Of a stretch of 64,000 nt of DNA, positions 10,534 through 22,472 are shown piece by piece (the stretch's first letter is position 1; each line of letters starts with the position of its first letter). This DNA comes from Agromyces sp. NDB4Y10. Lineage in GTDB: Bacteria > Actinomycetota > Actinomycetes > Actinomycetales > Microbacteriaceae. Location of the stretch: positions 90,587 to 154,586 of the forward strand of contig NZ_LQGY01000025.1 in assembly GCF_001620055.1 (NCBI RefSeq), read 5' to 3'. The notes under the pieces were generated by a model. That model worked only from the letters and a program-made list of their open reading frames with translations, had not been told where the DNA came from and searched no databases. Position numbers and translations under genes: made by a program.

Positions 10534-13221
10534 GTGTCGGACCCCACCCCCGCAAAGCCCACCCTCCTCGTCGTCGACGGCCACTCGCTCGCCTACCGCG
10601 CCTTCTACGCGCTGCCCGTCGACAGCTTCAGCACCCGTGACGGGCAGCACACGAACGCCATCCACGGCTTCCTGTCGATGCTGCTCATGCTGCTGCGCAA
10701 CGAGAAGCCGACGCACCTCGCGGTGGCGTTCGACACGTCCCGCCAGTCCTTCCGCACGCGCGAGTACACCGAGTACAAGGCCAACCGCAGCGAGACGCCG
10801 TCCGAGTTCAAGGGCCAGATCGGCCTCCTGAAGGAGGCGCTGCGCGCCATGCGCATCACCGTGCTCGAGAAGGAGGACTACGAGGCGGACGACATCCTCG
10901 CCACGCTCGCCACGCGCGGCAAGGACGCGGGGTATGACGTGCTCGTCGTGTCCGGCGACCGCGACACCATCCAGCTCGTCGACGACGACATCACCCTGCT
11001 CTACCCGAACGTGCAGGGCGTCTCGCAGCTCAAGCGCTACGACGCCCAGGCCGTCATCGAGCGCTACGGCGTCCGGCCCGAGCAGTACCCGGATGTCGCG
11101 GCGCTCGTCGGCGAGACCAGCGACAACCTGCCCGGCATCACGAAGGTCGGCGAGAAGACCGCCGTGAAGTGGCTCGGGCTCTACGGCAGCCTCGACGGCA
11201 TCCTCGAGCACATCGACGAGATCAAGGGCGTCGTGGGCGACAACCTGCGGCGTGAGCGCGAGAACGCGGTCCGCAACCGGCGGCTCAACCGGCTCGTGCG
11301 CGATCTCGAGCTCGACGTCGAGATCGCCGACCTCGAGGCCAAGCCGATGGACGAGGCGGCCGTGCGGGAGCTGTTCGACCGGCTCGAGTTCAAGACGCTG
11401 CTCGAGCGCGTCGTGAAGATGGCCGGCGAGGGCAACGGCGTGACGGCCGACGGTTCGGCGGCGCTCGCGGCCGAGCCCGAGCCCGCCGCCACCGCGCCCG
11501 TGTCGCAGGCACTCCGCGGCGCCGAGCTCGAGGGCTGGCTCGCGCGGGCCGCCGCGGCCGAGCCGGCCGGGCTGGGGCTCAGCCTCGAGGTGCTCGACGG
11601 CCGCGTGATCGGCGCGGGCGTCGCCTCGTCGAGCGAATCGCTCCAGATCGCGTGGACCCCCGGACAGGCCGACCTCGCGCCGTTCGAGGCGTGGCTCGCG
11701 AGCGACGCCCCGAAGATCATGACCGACGCGAAGCCGCAGCTGAAGGCGATGCGCCGATCCGGCCTGGCGTTCGACGGCCTCGTCGTCGACACCCTCGTCG
11801 CGGGCTGGCTGGTCCGGCCGAGCCTGGCCGAGAAGGACCTCGCCGACCTCGTCTCGCGCTACCTGCGCGAGACCATCCCCATGGCCGACCCCGCGCAACT
11901 GGTCCCCGACGCCGATTCGACCGCCGGCGCACCCGAGTTCGCGTGGTACTCCCTCCGCGTGGCCCCCGTGGTGCTCGGTGCGCTCTCGGAGGGCTCGCGC
12001 CGGGTCCTCGCCGACATCGAGATCCCGATCGTCGGCATCCTCGCCGAGATGGAACTGCGCGGCGTGACCGTCGAGCACGACAAGCTCGCCGAGCTCTCGG
12101 CGCAGCTGGGCGAGCGCGCCGCGGGCCTCGCGCAGGCGGCGTACGCCGAGATCGGGCGCGAGGTGAACCTCGGTTCGCCGAAGCAGCTCCAGGAAGTGCT
12201 GTTCGACCAGCTCGGCATGCCGAAGACCCGGGCCACGAAGACCGGCTACTCGACCGACGCCGGCGCGCTCGCCGACCTGCAGGACTCCAACCCGCACCCG
12301 TTCCTCGGACTCCTGCTCGAGCATCGCGACGCCACGAAGCTCCGGCAGATCGTCGAGACGCTCGACAAGTCCATCCAGTCCGACGGCCGCGTGCACACGA
12401 GCTACGTGCAGGTGGGGACCACCACGGGGCGCATCTCCTCGACCGACCCGAACCTGCAGAACATCCCGGTCCGCACCGAGGAGGGGCGTCGCATCCGCGC
12501 CGCATTCACCCACGGCGCCGACTACGCCGAGCTGCTGACCGCCGACTACTCGCAGATCGAGATGCGCATCATGGCGCACCTCTCGCAGGACCCGGGCCTC
12601 ATCGAGGCGTTCCACTCGGGCGAGGACCTGCACCGCTTCGTCGGCGCCCGGATCTTCGACGTCGACCCGTCCGACGTGACGCCGCTCATGCGCACCAAGG
12701 TGAAGGCCATGTCCTACGGCCTCGCGTACGGGCTCAGCGCGTTCGGACTCTCGAAGCAGCTGCGCATCGACCGGGCCGAGGCCACCCAGCTGATGAAGGA
12801 CTACTTCGAGCGCTTCGGCGCGGTACGCGACTACCTGCGCGGGGTCGTCGCCCAGGCGAAGGTCGACGGGTACACCGAGACGATCTTCGGCCGCCGGCGT
12901 CCCTTCCCCGACCTGAACAGCCCGAACCGCGTCCTCCGCGAGAACGCCGAGCGAGCGGCGCTCAACGCGCCGATCCAGGGCTCGGCCGCCGACATCATGA
13001 AGTTCGCGATGATCGGGGTCGAGCGCGAACTCCAGGCCCGCGACCTGCGGTCGCGCATGCTCATGCAGGTGCACGACGAGCTCATCTTCGAGGTCGTCGC
13101 GGGCGAGGGCGACGAGGTCGAGGCGCTCGTGCACGACCGCATGTCGCACGCCGCCGACCTGTTGGTGCCCCTCGACGTGCAGGTCGGCCGCGGCCGCGAC
13201 TGGGAGGACGCGGCGCACTGA
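10534..13221 (+). CDS. polA: DNA polymerase I
   Basis: Repair and Okazaki-fragment polymerase, 895 residues. The N-terminal 5'-nuclease domain (about 8-300) has LLVVDGHSLAYRAFYALP, YEADDILATLA and GDRDTIQLV. The central 3'-5' exonuclease fold (about 325-500) lacks the DxE metal-binding pair, so proofreading is probably absent. The polymerase domain (about 510-895) has motif A LLTADYSQIEMRIMAHLS, motif B RTKVKAMSYGLAYG with Tyr728 where E. coli and Taq carry Phe, and motif C MQVHDELIFEV. The start is fixed by the leaderless -10 box at 10522-10527. Monocistronic; a weak hairpin follows. Confidence 0.97.
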   Translation: MSDPTPAKPTLLVVDGHSLAYRAFYALPVDSFSTRDGQHTNAIHGFLSMLLMLLRNEKPTHLAVAFDTSRQSFRTREYTEYKANRSETPSEFKGQIGLLKEALRAMRITVLEKEDYEADDILATLATRGKDAGYDVLVVSGDRDTIQLVDDDITLLYPNVQGVSQLKRYDAQAVIERYGVRPEQYPDVAALVGETSDNLPGITKVGEKTAVKWLGLYGSLDGILEHIDEIKGVVGDNLRRERENAVRNRRLNRLVRDLELDVEIADLEAKPMDEAAVRELFDRLEFKTLLERVVKMAGEGNGVTADGSAALAAEPEPAATAPVSQALRGAELEGWLARAAAAEPAGLGLSLEVLDGRVIGAGVASSSESLQIAWTPGQADLAPFEAWLASDAPKIMTDAKPQLKAMRRSGLAFDGLVVDTLVAGWLVRPSLAEKDLADLVSRYLRETIPMADPAQLVPDADSTAGAPEFAWYSLRVAPVVLGALSEGSRRVLADIEIPIVGILAEMELRGVTVEHDKLAELSAQLGERAAGLAQAAYAEIGREVNLGSPKQLQEVLFDQLGMPKTRATKTGYSTDAGALADLQDSNPHPFLGLLLEHRDATKLRQIVETLDKSIQSDGRVHTSYVQVGTTTGRISSTDPNLQNIPVRTEEGRRIRAAFTHGADYAELLTADYSQIEMRIMAHLSQDPGLIEAFHSGEDLHRFVGARIFDVDPSDVTPLMRTKVKAMSYGLAYGLSAFGLSKQLRIDRAEATQLMKDYFERFGAVRDYLRGVVAQAKVDGYTETIFGRRRPFPDLNSPNRVLRENAERAALNAPIQGSAADIMKFAMIGVERELQARDLRSRMLMQVHDELIFEVVAGEGDEVEALVHDRMSHAADLLVPLDVQVGRGRDWEDAAH

Positions 13222-13239
13222 GCCCGTGACCTGAGCGGG

Positions 13240-13266
13240 CCTCGGGGGTTGGCACGTCGCCCGAGG
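13240..13266 (+). terminator. Weak hairpin after polA
   Basis: CCTCGGG (13240-13246) pairs with CCCGAGG (13260-13266) around a 13-base loop. It is the only inverted repeat in the short polA-DUF885 gap and lies just before the next -10 box. Confidence 0.35.
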
Positions 13267-13273
13267 GCTCGCC

Positions 13274-13279
13274 TAGGCT
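13274..13279 (+). promoter_or_regulatory. -10 box TAGGCT of the DUF885 gene (leaderless)
   Basis: TAGGCT ends 7 bases before ATG 13287. No Shine-Dalgarno sequence intervenes, consistent with a leaderless transcript. Confidence 0.6.
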
Positions 13280-13286
13280 CGCACCC

Positions 13287-14960
13287 ATGGCAGCAGCTGA
13301 GCGCACTCCGACCGAGGTCGACCGCATCGCCGAGGGCTGGGTCGACGAGATCGTCCGGTTGAATCCGGCGGTCGGCACGTACATCGGGCGCACCGACGAG
13401 GACCACCGGCTTCCGGACTACTCGCCGACCGGCCACGCCGCGCTGATGGAGGCCACCCGCGCCACGCTCGGCGAGCTCCGGCGCGCCGACCCCGTCGACG
13501 ACGTCGATCGCATCACCGTGGCCGACCTCGGCAGCGAGCTCGACCTCGACCTCGAAGCGGATGCCGCGGGACTGCCGCTGCGCGACCTCAACGTCATCGC
13601 GAGTCCGGCCCAGGAGATCCGCGAGGTGTTCGACCTCATGCCCACCTCCTCCACCGAGGACTGGGAGCGGATCGCCGCTCGGCTGGCTGCGGTCCCGGGC
13701 GCGGTGGACGGCTACCTGGAGACGCTCCGACTGGGCATCGACCGGGGTGTGGTCCCGGCGGTGCGTCAGGTGCGCGAGGTGGCCCTGCAGGCGCGCCGGC
13801 ACGCGCGGTCCGACGGGTTCTTCCCCTCGTTCGTCGAGCAGGCCGCGTCGGGCGAGGCGGACGTCGACGGCTCGCTGCGACGCGAGCTCGAGGCCGGCGC
13901 TGCCGGGGCGGCGTCCGCGTACGGTCGGCTCGCCGAGTTCCTCGAGCGCGAACTCGCACCGCGCGCCGGGAACGACGACGCCGTCGGCCGCGAGGTCTAC
14001 GCGTTGCAGTCGCGCCGTTTCCTCGGAGCGACGATCGACCTCGACGAGACCTACGAGTGGGGTCGCGACGAGCTGGCTCGCATGGTGGCCGAGCAGGAGG
14101 CGGTCGCACACGAGATCCTTCCCGGGGCCTCCGTCGCCGAGGCGGTCGCGCACCTCGAAGCGGAGCCCGCCCGCAAGCTCGTCGGCACGGAGGCCCTGCA
14201 GCGCTGGATGCAGGAGACGAGCGATCGCGCCGTGGCGGAGCTCGGCGCGACGCAGTTCGACATCCCCGAGCAGATCCGCACGCTCGAGTGCCTCATCGCC
14301 CCCACCCAGGAGGGCGGGATCTACTACACCGGTCCGAGCGACGACTTCTCGCGACCCGGTCGCATGTGGTGGTCGGTGCCCGAGGGCGTCACCGAGTTCG
14401 ACACGTGGCGTGAGAAGACCACCGTGTACCACGAGGGGGTGCCGGGCCATCACCTGCAGATCGGGCAGGCGGTCGTCAATCGCGGGCAGTTGAACACGTG
14501 GCGCCGGCAGCTCGCCGGCACCTCGGGGCACGCGGAGGGCTGGGCGCTCTACGCGGAGCGGCTCATGGAGGAGCTCGGCTACCTGGACGATCCGGCCGAC
14601 CGTCTCGGCATGCTCGACGGACAGCGCATGCGCGCAGCCCGCGTCGTGCTCGACATCGGCGTGCACCTCGGCAAGCCCCGTCCCGACGGTGCCGGAGCGT
14701 GGACGGGGGAGTACGCGTTCGAGTTCATGGGCGCGAACGTGAACATGCCCGACGAGTTCGTGCGCTTCGAGGTCCACCGGTACCTCGGCTGGCCGGGGCA
14801 GGCGCCGTCGTACAAGGTGGGCCAGCGCATCTGGGAGCAGCTGCGGGACGAGGTGCGCCGGCGCGAGGGCGACGGCTTCGACATCCGCTCGTTCCACTCG
14901 CGGGCGCTGGCGCTCGGCGGAGTGGGCCTCGACACGCTGAAGGGTGCGCTGCTCGCCTGA
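13287..14960 (+). CDS. DUF885 family protein, putative zinc-dependent hydrolase
   Basis: 557 residues, typical for the DUF885 family, whose biochemical role is poorly known; it resembles gluzincin metallopeptidases. Seen: H382-E383 and H388-H389 in HEGVPGHHLQIGQ, then E417 in HAEGWALYAERLMEELG, the pattern expected for a metal site (two His, catalytic Glu, downstream Glu). No signal peptide or membrane segment is visible, so it is probably cytoplasmic. The start ATG 13287 is fixed by the -10 box 7 bases upstream. It stands alone between polA and rpsA, so context says little. A carboxypeptidase or aminopeptidase role is an inference only. Confidence 0.85.
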   Translation: MAAAERTPTEVDRIAEGWVDEIVRLNPAVGTYIGRTDEDHRLPDYSPTGHAALMEATRATLGELRRADPVDDVDRITVADLGSELDLDLEADAAGLPLRDLNVIASPAQEIREVFDLMPTSSTEDWERIAARLAAVPGAVDGYLETLRLGIDRGVVPAVRQVREVALQARRHARSDGFFPSFVEQAASGEADVDGSLRRELEAGAAGAASAYGRLAEFLERELAPRAGNDDAVGREVYALQSRRFLGATIDLDETYEWGRDELARMVAEQEAVAHEILPGASVAEAVAHLEAEPARKLVGTEALQRWMQETSDRAVAELGATQFDIPEQIRTLECLIAPTQEGGIYYTGPSDDFSRPGRMWWSVPEGVTEFDTWREKTTVYHEGVPGHHLQIGQAVVNRGQLNTWRRQLAGTSGHAEGWALYAERLMEELGYLDDPADRLGMLDGQRMRAARVVLDIGVHLGKPRPDGAGAWTGEYAFEFMGANVNMPDEFVRFEVHRYLGWPGQAPSYKVGQRIWEQLRDEVRRREGDGFDIRSFHSRALALGGVGLDTLKGALLA

Positions 14961-15028
14961 GGGTGGCCCGACGGATGCCGCGCCGCGGGTGCAGCGCGGT
15001 GCGGTTGCCGCCCGAGCGCCGATGAGGA

Positions 15029-15034
15029 TAGGAT
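15029..15034 (+). promoter_or_regulatory. -10 box TAGGAT of rpsA
   Basis: TAGGAT in the 180-base gap before rpsA would start a transcript near 15041, giving a leader of about 100 nt. Long leaders are common for rpsA, whose product controls its own translation in other bacteria; no specific structure was resolved here. Confidence 0.45.
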
Positions 15035-15140
15035 GGAGCGTCACTCGTGTGACATCCCTGTCCGCATGCCCGCCGCGGAGCACACACAACGCTCTTTCCG
15101 CGACGGGCCCGATTTTGTCCATTAACGGAGCATCCACTAC

Positions 15141-16589
15141 ATGACAACCGCAACGACCAAGGCGCCCAAGCAGGTCGCGATCAACGACATCGGATCTGCT
15201 GACGATTTCCTCGCCGCGGTCGAGAAGACTCTGAAGTTCTTCAACGACGGCGACCTCATCGAGGGCACCGTCGTGAAGATCGACCGCGACGAGGTCCTCC
15301 TCGACGTCGGGTACAAGACCGAGGGTGTGATCCCCTCCCGCGAGCTTTCCATCAAGCACGACGTCGACCCCAGCGAGGTCGTCAACGTCGGCGACTCCGT
15401 CGAGGCCCTCGTTCTCCAGAAGGAGGACAAGGAAGGCCGCCTGATCCTGTCGAAGAAGCGTGCGCAGTACGAGCGCGCGTGGGGCGACGTGGAGAAGATC
15501 AAGGAGACCGACGGCGTCGTCACGGGCACCGTCATCGAGGTCGTCAAGGGCGGCCTCATCGTCGACATCGGCCTCCGCGGCTTCCTCCCGGCCTCGCTCA
15601 TCGAGCTCCGCCGCGTGCGCGATCTCACGCCGTACCTCGGCCAGGAGATCGAGGCGAAGATCCTCGAGCTCGACAAGAACCGCAACAACGTGGTCCTGTC
15701 GCGTCGCGCGCTGCTCGAGCAGACCCAGTCGGAGTCGCGCTCGACCTTCCTGCAGAACCTGCACCCGGGCCAGATCCGCAAGGGCGTCATCTCGTCGATC
15801 GTCAACTTCGGTGCGTTCGTCGACCTCGGCGGCGTCGACGGTCTCGTCCACGTCTCCGAGCTCTCCTGGAAGCACATCGAGCACGCCAGCGAGGTCGTCG
15901 AGGTCGGCCAGGAGGTCACCGTCGAGGTGCTCTCCGTCGAGCTCGACCGCGAGCGCGTCTCGCTGTCGCTCAAGGCGACGCAGGAGGACCCGTGGCAGGT
16001 CTTCGCCCGTACGCACGCCATCGGCCAGGTCACGCCCGGAAAGGTCACCAAGCTGGTGCCGTTCGGTGCGTTCGTCCGCGTCGCCGACGGCATCGAGGGC
16101 CTCGTGCACATCTCCGAGCTGTCGGGCCGCCACGTCGAGCTCGCCGAGCAGGTCGTGTCGGTCGGCGAGGAGGTCTTCGTCAAGGTCATCGACATCGACC
16201 TCGAGCGTCGCCGCATCTCGCTGTCGCTCAAGCAGGCCAACGAGGGCGTCGACCCCGAGGGCACCGAGTTCGACCCGGCGCTCTACGGCATGCTCACCGA
16301 GTACGACGAGCAGGGCAACTACAAGTACCCCGAGGGCTTCGACCCCGAGACCAACGAGTGGCGCGAGGGCTTCGAGGCCCAGCGCGAGAAGTGGGAGCAG
16401 GAGTACGCTGCCGCCCAGGCTCGCTGGGAGGCGCACAAGAAGCAGGTCGCCGCGTCGCTCGCGGCCCAGGCTTCGGACGACTCGTTCTCGTCGGGCGCCT
16501 CGTCGTTCTCGAGCGAGTCCGCCGGTGCGGGCACCCTCGCCGACGACGCCTCGCTCGCAGCACTGCGCGAGAAGCTCTCGAGCAACTGA
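15141..16589 (+). CDS. rpsA: 30S ribosomal protein S1
   Basis: RNA-binding ribosomal protein that helps mRNA engage the 30S subunit. 482 residues with four S1/OB-fold repeats (roughly 35-105, 122-190, 205-275, 290-360), each ending in the characteristic LSLK/LSRR-type strand (RLILSKKRA, NVVLSRRALLE, RVSLSLKATQEDPW, RISLSLKQANEG). The tail is acidic and Ser/Ala-rich. Four repeats is the actinobacterial pattern; E. coli has six. ATG 15141 has CGGAG about 11 bases upstream. Ended by the strong hairpin at 16616-16649. Confidence 0.97.
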   Translation: MTTATTKAPKQVAINDIGSADDFLAAVEKTLKFFNDGDLIEGTVVKIDRDEVLLDVGYKTEGVIPSRELSIKHDVDPSEVVNVGDSVEALVLQKEDKEGRLILSKKRAQYERAWGDVEKIKETDGVVTGTVIEVVKGGLIVDIGLRGFLPASLIELRRVRDLTPYLGQEIEAKILELDKNRNNVVLSRRALLEQTQSESRSTFLQNLHPGQIRKGVISSIVNFGAFVDLGGVDGLVHVSELSWKHIEHASEVVEVGQEVTVEVLSVELDRERVSLSLKATQEDPWQVFARTHAIGQVTPGKVTKLVPFGAFVRVADGIEGLVHISELSGRHVELAEQVVSVGEEVFVKVIDIDLERRRISLSLKQANEGVDPEGTEFDPALYGMLTEYDEQGNYKYPEGFDPETNEWREGFEAQREKWEQEYAAAQARWEAHKKQVAASLAAQASDDSFSSGASSFSSESAGAGTLADDASLAALREKLSSN

Positions 16590-16615
16590 TCCGTCGCTCC
16601 GTACGGCGAATCGAA

Positions 16616-16649
16616 CGGAAGGCCGGTCCCCTCGGGGGCCGGCCTTCCG
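16616..16649 (+). terminator. Terminator of rpsA
   Basis: A 16-base stem (CGGAAGGCCGGTCCCC with its complement, one G-T wobble) with a tight loop, 27 bases after the rpsA stop and without a T-tract. Confidence 0.75.
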
Positions 16650-16719
16650 GCATTCCCGGAGACCGCTCCGATCGCCGTCGCGGGAGGCTGGCGCGTCGAG
16701 GGCGGTGATCCGCACCCCA

Positions 16720-16725
16720 TAGGGT
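16720..16725 (+). promoter_or_regulatory. -10 box TAGGGT of coaE (leaderless)
   Basis: TAGGGT ends 6 bases before GTG 16732; no ribosome binding site between them. Confidence 0.6.
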
Positions 16726-16731
16726 GGACTC

Positions 16732-17346
16732 GTGTACCTGATCGGCCTCACTGGCGGAATCGCCTCCGGAAAGTCCACCGTCGCCCGCCGGCTCGTCGAG
16801 CATGGCGCGATCCACCTCGATGCCGACCAGCTCGCGCGTCGCGTGGTCGAGCCGGGCAGCCCGTGCCTCGAGGCCATCGTCGCCGAGTTCGGCGACGGGG
16901 TGCTGCGCCATGACGGCACGCTCGACCGCCCGAAGCTCGGCGAGATCGTGTTCCGCGACGACGACGCGCGGGCGCGGCTCAACGCGATCGTGCACCCGGC
17001 CGTGCGCGAACTCTCCCGCAAGCTCATCGCCAAGGCCGAGCAGGAGGACCCGGACGCGGTCGTCGTCTACGACGTCCCGCTGCTCGTCGAGGCGCAGGTC
17101 GACCACCCGTTCGACCTCATCGTGGTGACGAGCGCCCCCAAGCGAGCCCAGGTCAAGCGCCTGGTCGAGGAGCGGGGGCTCGACCCGATCCAGGCCGAGG
17201 CCCGCGTCGACGCGCAGATCAGCGACGAGGACCGTCGCGCGATCGCCGATGTCGTGATCGACACCGGCGGCAGCCTCGCGCACACCATGAGCCAGGCCGA
17301 CGGCCTGTGGGTCGACATCGAGAAGGCCCGGCGCGCGAAGCGCTGA
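16732..17346 (+). CDS. coaE: Dephospho-CoA kinase
   Basis: Phosphorylates the ribose 3'-OH of dephospho-CoA, the last step of coenzyme A synthesis. 204 residues, the normal single-domain length. Walker A is GGIASGKST at the N-terminus; HLDADQLARRVVEPG, VYDVPLLVEA and QISDEDRRAIADVVIDTGG are the family's CoA-binding and lid motifs. The GTG start is supported by the -10 box 6 bases upstream. In some actinobacteria CoaE is fused to a UPF0157 domain; here it is not. Confidence 0.95.
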   Translation: MYLIGLTGGIASGKSTVARRLVEHGAIHLDADQLARRVVEPGSPCLEAIVAEFGDGVLRHDGTLDRPKLGEIVFRDDDARARLNAIVHPAVRELSRKLIAKAEQEDPDAVVVYDVPLLVEAQVDHPFDLIVVTSAPKRAQVKRLVEERGLDPIQAEARVDAQISDEDRRAIADVVIDTGGSLAHTMSQADGLWVDIEKARRAKR

Positions 17347-17405
17347 CGGCAGCGGAGGCCGCAGCCGCGGCATCCGCTCTCAGGATCGGTGTCGGTGGCC
17401 GAACC

Positions 17406-17411
17406 TAGACT
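17406..17411 (+). promoter_or_regulatory. -10 box TAGACT of uvrB (leaderless)
   Basis: TAGACT ends 7 bases before ATG 17419. It lies inside the longer frame that would begin at GTG 17389, so it argues that the shorter start is the real one. Confidence 0.6.
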
Positions 17412-17418
17412 TGACCAC

Positions 17419-19482
17419 ATGCAGTCGACCCGTTCCGTGCGCCCGTTCGAGGTCGTCAGCGAGTACGCGCCGAGCGGCGACCAGCCGCAGGCGATCGCCG
17501 AGCTCGCGGCGCGCATCAACGCGGGCGAGACCGACGTGGTGCTGCTCGGTGCGACCGGTACCGGCAAGTCCGCGACGACCGCCTGGCTCATCGAGCAGGT
17601 GCAGCGGCCCACGCTCGTGCTCGCCCACAACAAGACCCTCGCCGCCCAGCTCGCGAACGAGTTCCGCGAGCTCATGCCGCACAACGCCGTCGAGTACTTC
17701 GTCTCGTACTACGACTACTACCAGCCCGAAGCGTACGTCCCGCAGACCGACACCTTCATCGAGAAGGACTCGTCGATCAACGCCGAGGTCGAGCGGCTGC
17801 GTCACTCGACGACGAACTCGCTGCTGAGCCGGCGCGACGTCGTGGTCGTCTCGACGGTGTCGTGCATCTACGGCCTCGGCACGCCCGAGCAGTACCTCAA
17901 CGCGATGATGCCCCTGCAGGTGGGGCAGCGCGTCGACCGTGACTGGCTGATCCGCAAGTTCGTGTCGATGCAGTACCAGCGCAACGACGTCGACTTCTCG
18001 CGCGGCAACTTCCGGGTGCGCGGCGACACGATCGAGATCATCCCGGTGTACGAGGAGCACGCGATCCGCATCGAGATGTTCGGCGACGAGATCGAGGCGC
18101 TCTACAGCCTGCATCCGCTGACCGGCGCCGTGATCGCGAAGCTCGACGCCGTGCCGGTGTTCCCCGGGTCGCACTACGTCGCGAGCACCGACGTCATGCA
18201 GCGCGCGATCGGCACGATCCGCGACGAACTCGACGAGCGCCTGCAGGAGCTCGAGCGCGAGGGCAAGCTGCTCGAGGCCCAGCGCCTCCGCATGCGCACC
18301 ACCTTCGACCTCGAGATGATGGAGCAGATCGGCTTCTGCTCGGGCATCGAGAACTACTCCCGGCACATCGACGGTCGCGCTGCGGGCGAGCCGCCGCACT
18401 GCCTGCTCGACTACTTCCCCGATGACTTCCTCGTCGTCATCGACGAGTCCCACGTGACCGTGCCGCAGATCGGCGCGATGTACGAGGGCGACTCGTCGCG
18501 CAAGCGCACGCTCGTCGAGCACGGATTCCGCCTGCCGAGCGCGCTCGACAACCGCCCCCTGAAGTGGGACGAGTTCAAGGACCGCATCGGCCAGACCGTG
18601 TACCTCTCGGCCACCCCGGGCAAGTACGAGATGGGCATCGCGGACGGCGTCGTCGAGCAGATCATCCGGCCGACCGGGCTCGTCGATCCCGAGATCGTGG
18701 TCAAGCCCACCAAGGGGCAGATCGACGACCTCCTCGAGGAGATCCGGGCGCGCGCCGAACGCGACGAGCGCGTGCTCGTGACGACCCTGACCAAGCGGAT
18801 GGCCGAGGAGCTCACCGACTTCCTCACCGAGGCCGGCGTCCGGGTGCGGTACCTCCACTCCGACGTCGACACGCTGCGTCGCGTCGAGCTGCTGACCGAA
18901 CTCCGAGCGGGCGTCTACGACGTGCTGGTGGGCATCAACCTCCTCCGCGAGGGGCTCGACCTCCCGGAGGTGTCGCTCGTGGCGATCCTGGACGCCGACA
19001 AGGAGGGGTTCCTCCGCTCGTCCACCTCGCTCATCCAGACCATCGGGCGCGCGGCGCGGAACGTCTCCGGCGAGGTGCACATGTACGCCGACGTGATGAC
19101 CGACTCGATGCAGTCCGCCATCGAGGAGACGAACCGCCGCCGCGACAAGCAGCTCGAGTACAACCGCGTGAACGGCATCGACCCCACGCCGCTCCGCAAG
19201 CGGATCGCCGACATCACGGAGGTCCTCGCGCGCGAGGAGGCCGACACGGCGGCGCTGCTGCGCGGACGTGACGCGAAGAAGACCTCGCCGGTCCCGATGC
19301 GCCGCGAGGGCATCGCCGCGGCCGGGGCCAACGACCTCGAGGACCTGATCCGCGACCTCAACGAGCAGATGCTCGAGGCGGCCGGCGAGCTCAAGTTCGA
19401 GCTCGCGGCCCGACTGCGAGACGAGGTCTCCGAGCTGAAGCGCGAGCTCAGGCAGATGGAGAAGGCGGGGCACCTCGGCTGA
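17419..19482 (+). CDS. uvrB: Excinuclease ABC subunit B
   Basis: Damage-verifying helicase-like subunit of nucleotide excision repair; it receives DNA from UvrA and recruits UvrC. 687 residues from ATG 17419. This start is preferred to GTG 17389, ten codons earlier, because a -10 box ends 7 bases before it. Walker A is [13 protein letters not shown]; the DNA-clamping beta-hairpin is [18 protein letters not shown]; Walker B is VVIDESHV; helicase motifs V and VI follow ([25 protein letters not shown]). The C-terminal UVR motif ([20 protein letters not shown]) is the UvrC-binding helical hairpin. It heads a uvrB-uvrA-uvrC cluster. Confidence 0.97.
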   Translation: MQSTRSVRPFEVVSEYAPSGDQPQAIAELAARINAGETDVVLLGATGTGKSATTAWLIEQVQRPTLVLAHNKTLAAQLANEFRELMPHNAVEYFVSYYDYYQPEAYVPQTDTFIEKDSSINAEVERLRHSTTNSLLSRRDVVVVSTVSCIYGLGTPEQYLNAMMPLQVGQRVDRDWLIRKFVSMQYQRNDVDFSRGNFRVRGDTIEIIPVYEEHAIRIEMFGDEIEALYSLHPLTGAVIAKLDAVPVFPGSHYVASTDVMQRAIGTIRDELDERLQELEREGKLLEAQRLRMRTTFDLEMMEQIGFCSGIENYSRHIDGRAAGEPPHCLLDYFPDDFLVVIDESHVTVPQIGAMYEGDSSRKRTLVEHGFRLPSALDNRPLKWDEFKDRIGQTVYLSATPGKYEMGIADGVVEQIIRPTGLVDPEIVVKPTKGQIDDLLEEIRARAERDERVLVTTLTKRMAEELTDFLTEAGVRVRYLHSDVDTLRRVELLTELRAGVYDVLVGINLLREGLDLPEVSLVAILDADKEGFLRSSTSLIQTIGRAARNVSGEVHMYADVMTDSMQSAIEETNRRRDKQLEYNRVNGIDPTPLRKRIADITEVLAREEADTAALLRGRDAKKTSPVPMRREGIAAAGANDLEDLIRDLNEQMLEAAGELKFELAARLRDEVSELKRELRQMEKAGHLG

Positions 19483-19566
19483 GGCATCCGCCCCTCGCTC
19501 CGTCGAGTCGAACGTATGTTCGCTCTCAGCACGTGCGCTCTCGGCGTTCGTGTCGGAGGGCGTTCG

Positions 19567-19572
19567 TACACT
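19567..19572 (+). promoter_or_regulatory. -10 box TACACT of uvrA (leaderless)
   Basis: TACACT ends 6 bases before GTG 19579, supporting that start over the in-frame codon at 19516. A LexA-type operator was looked for nearby and not seen. Confidence 0.55.
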
Positions 19573-19578
19573 CGTAGG

Positions 19579-22470
<2,892 letters not shown>

Positions 22471-22472
22471 CG

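Noticed and set aside
12831..17033. Very long open frame on the minus strand (about 1400 codons) opposite polA, DUF885, rpsA and coaE
   Set aside because: GC-rich genomes give long antisense frames when the sense third positions are G/C. It runs across four recognised genes, their promoters and the rpsA terminator, and its translation is a low-complexity Arg/Ala/Gly run with no motif.
17389..17418. Longer start of uvrB at GTG 17389
   Set aside because: The -10 box TAGACT lies within the added codons and ends 7 bases before ATG 17419.
17380..19473. Minus-strand open frame of the same length as uvrB
   Set aside because: Exact mirror of uvrB codons; no motif, start signal or promoter.
19516..19578. 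Longer start of uvrA at 19516
   Set aside because: The added 21 residues are unlike UvrA and contain the -10 box TACACT.
19483..19578. LexA (SOS) operator before uvrA
   Set aside because: No CGAAC-N4-GTTCG type site; the CGAACG at about 19510 has no matching half-site at the right spacing.
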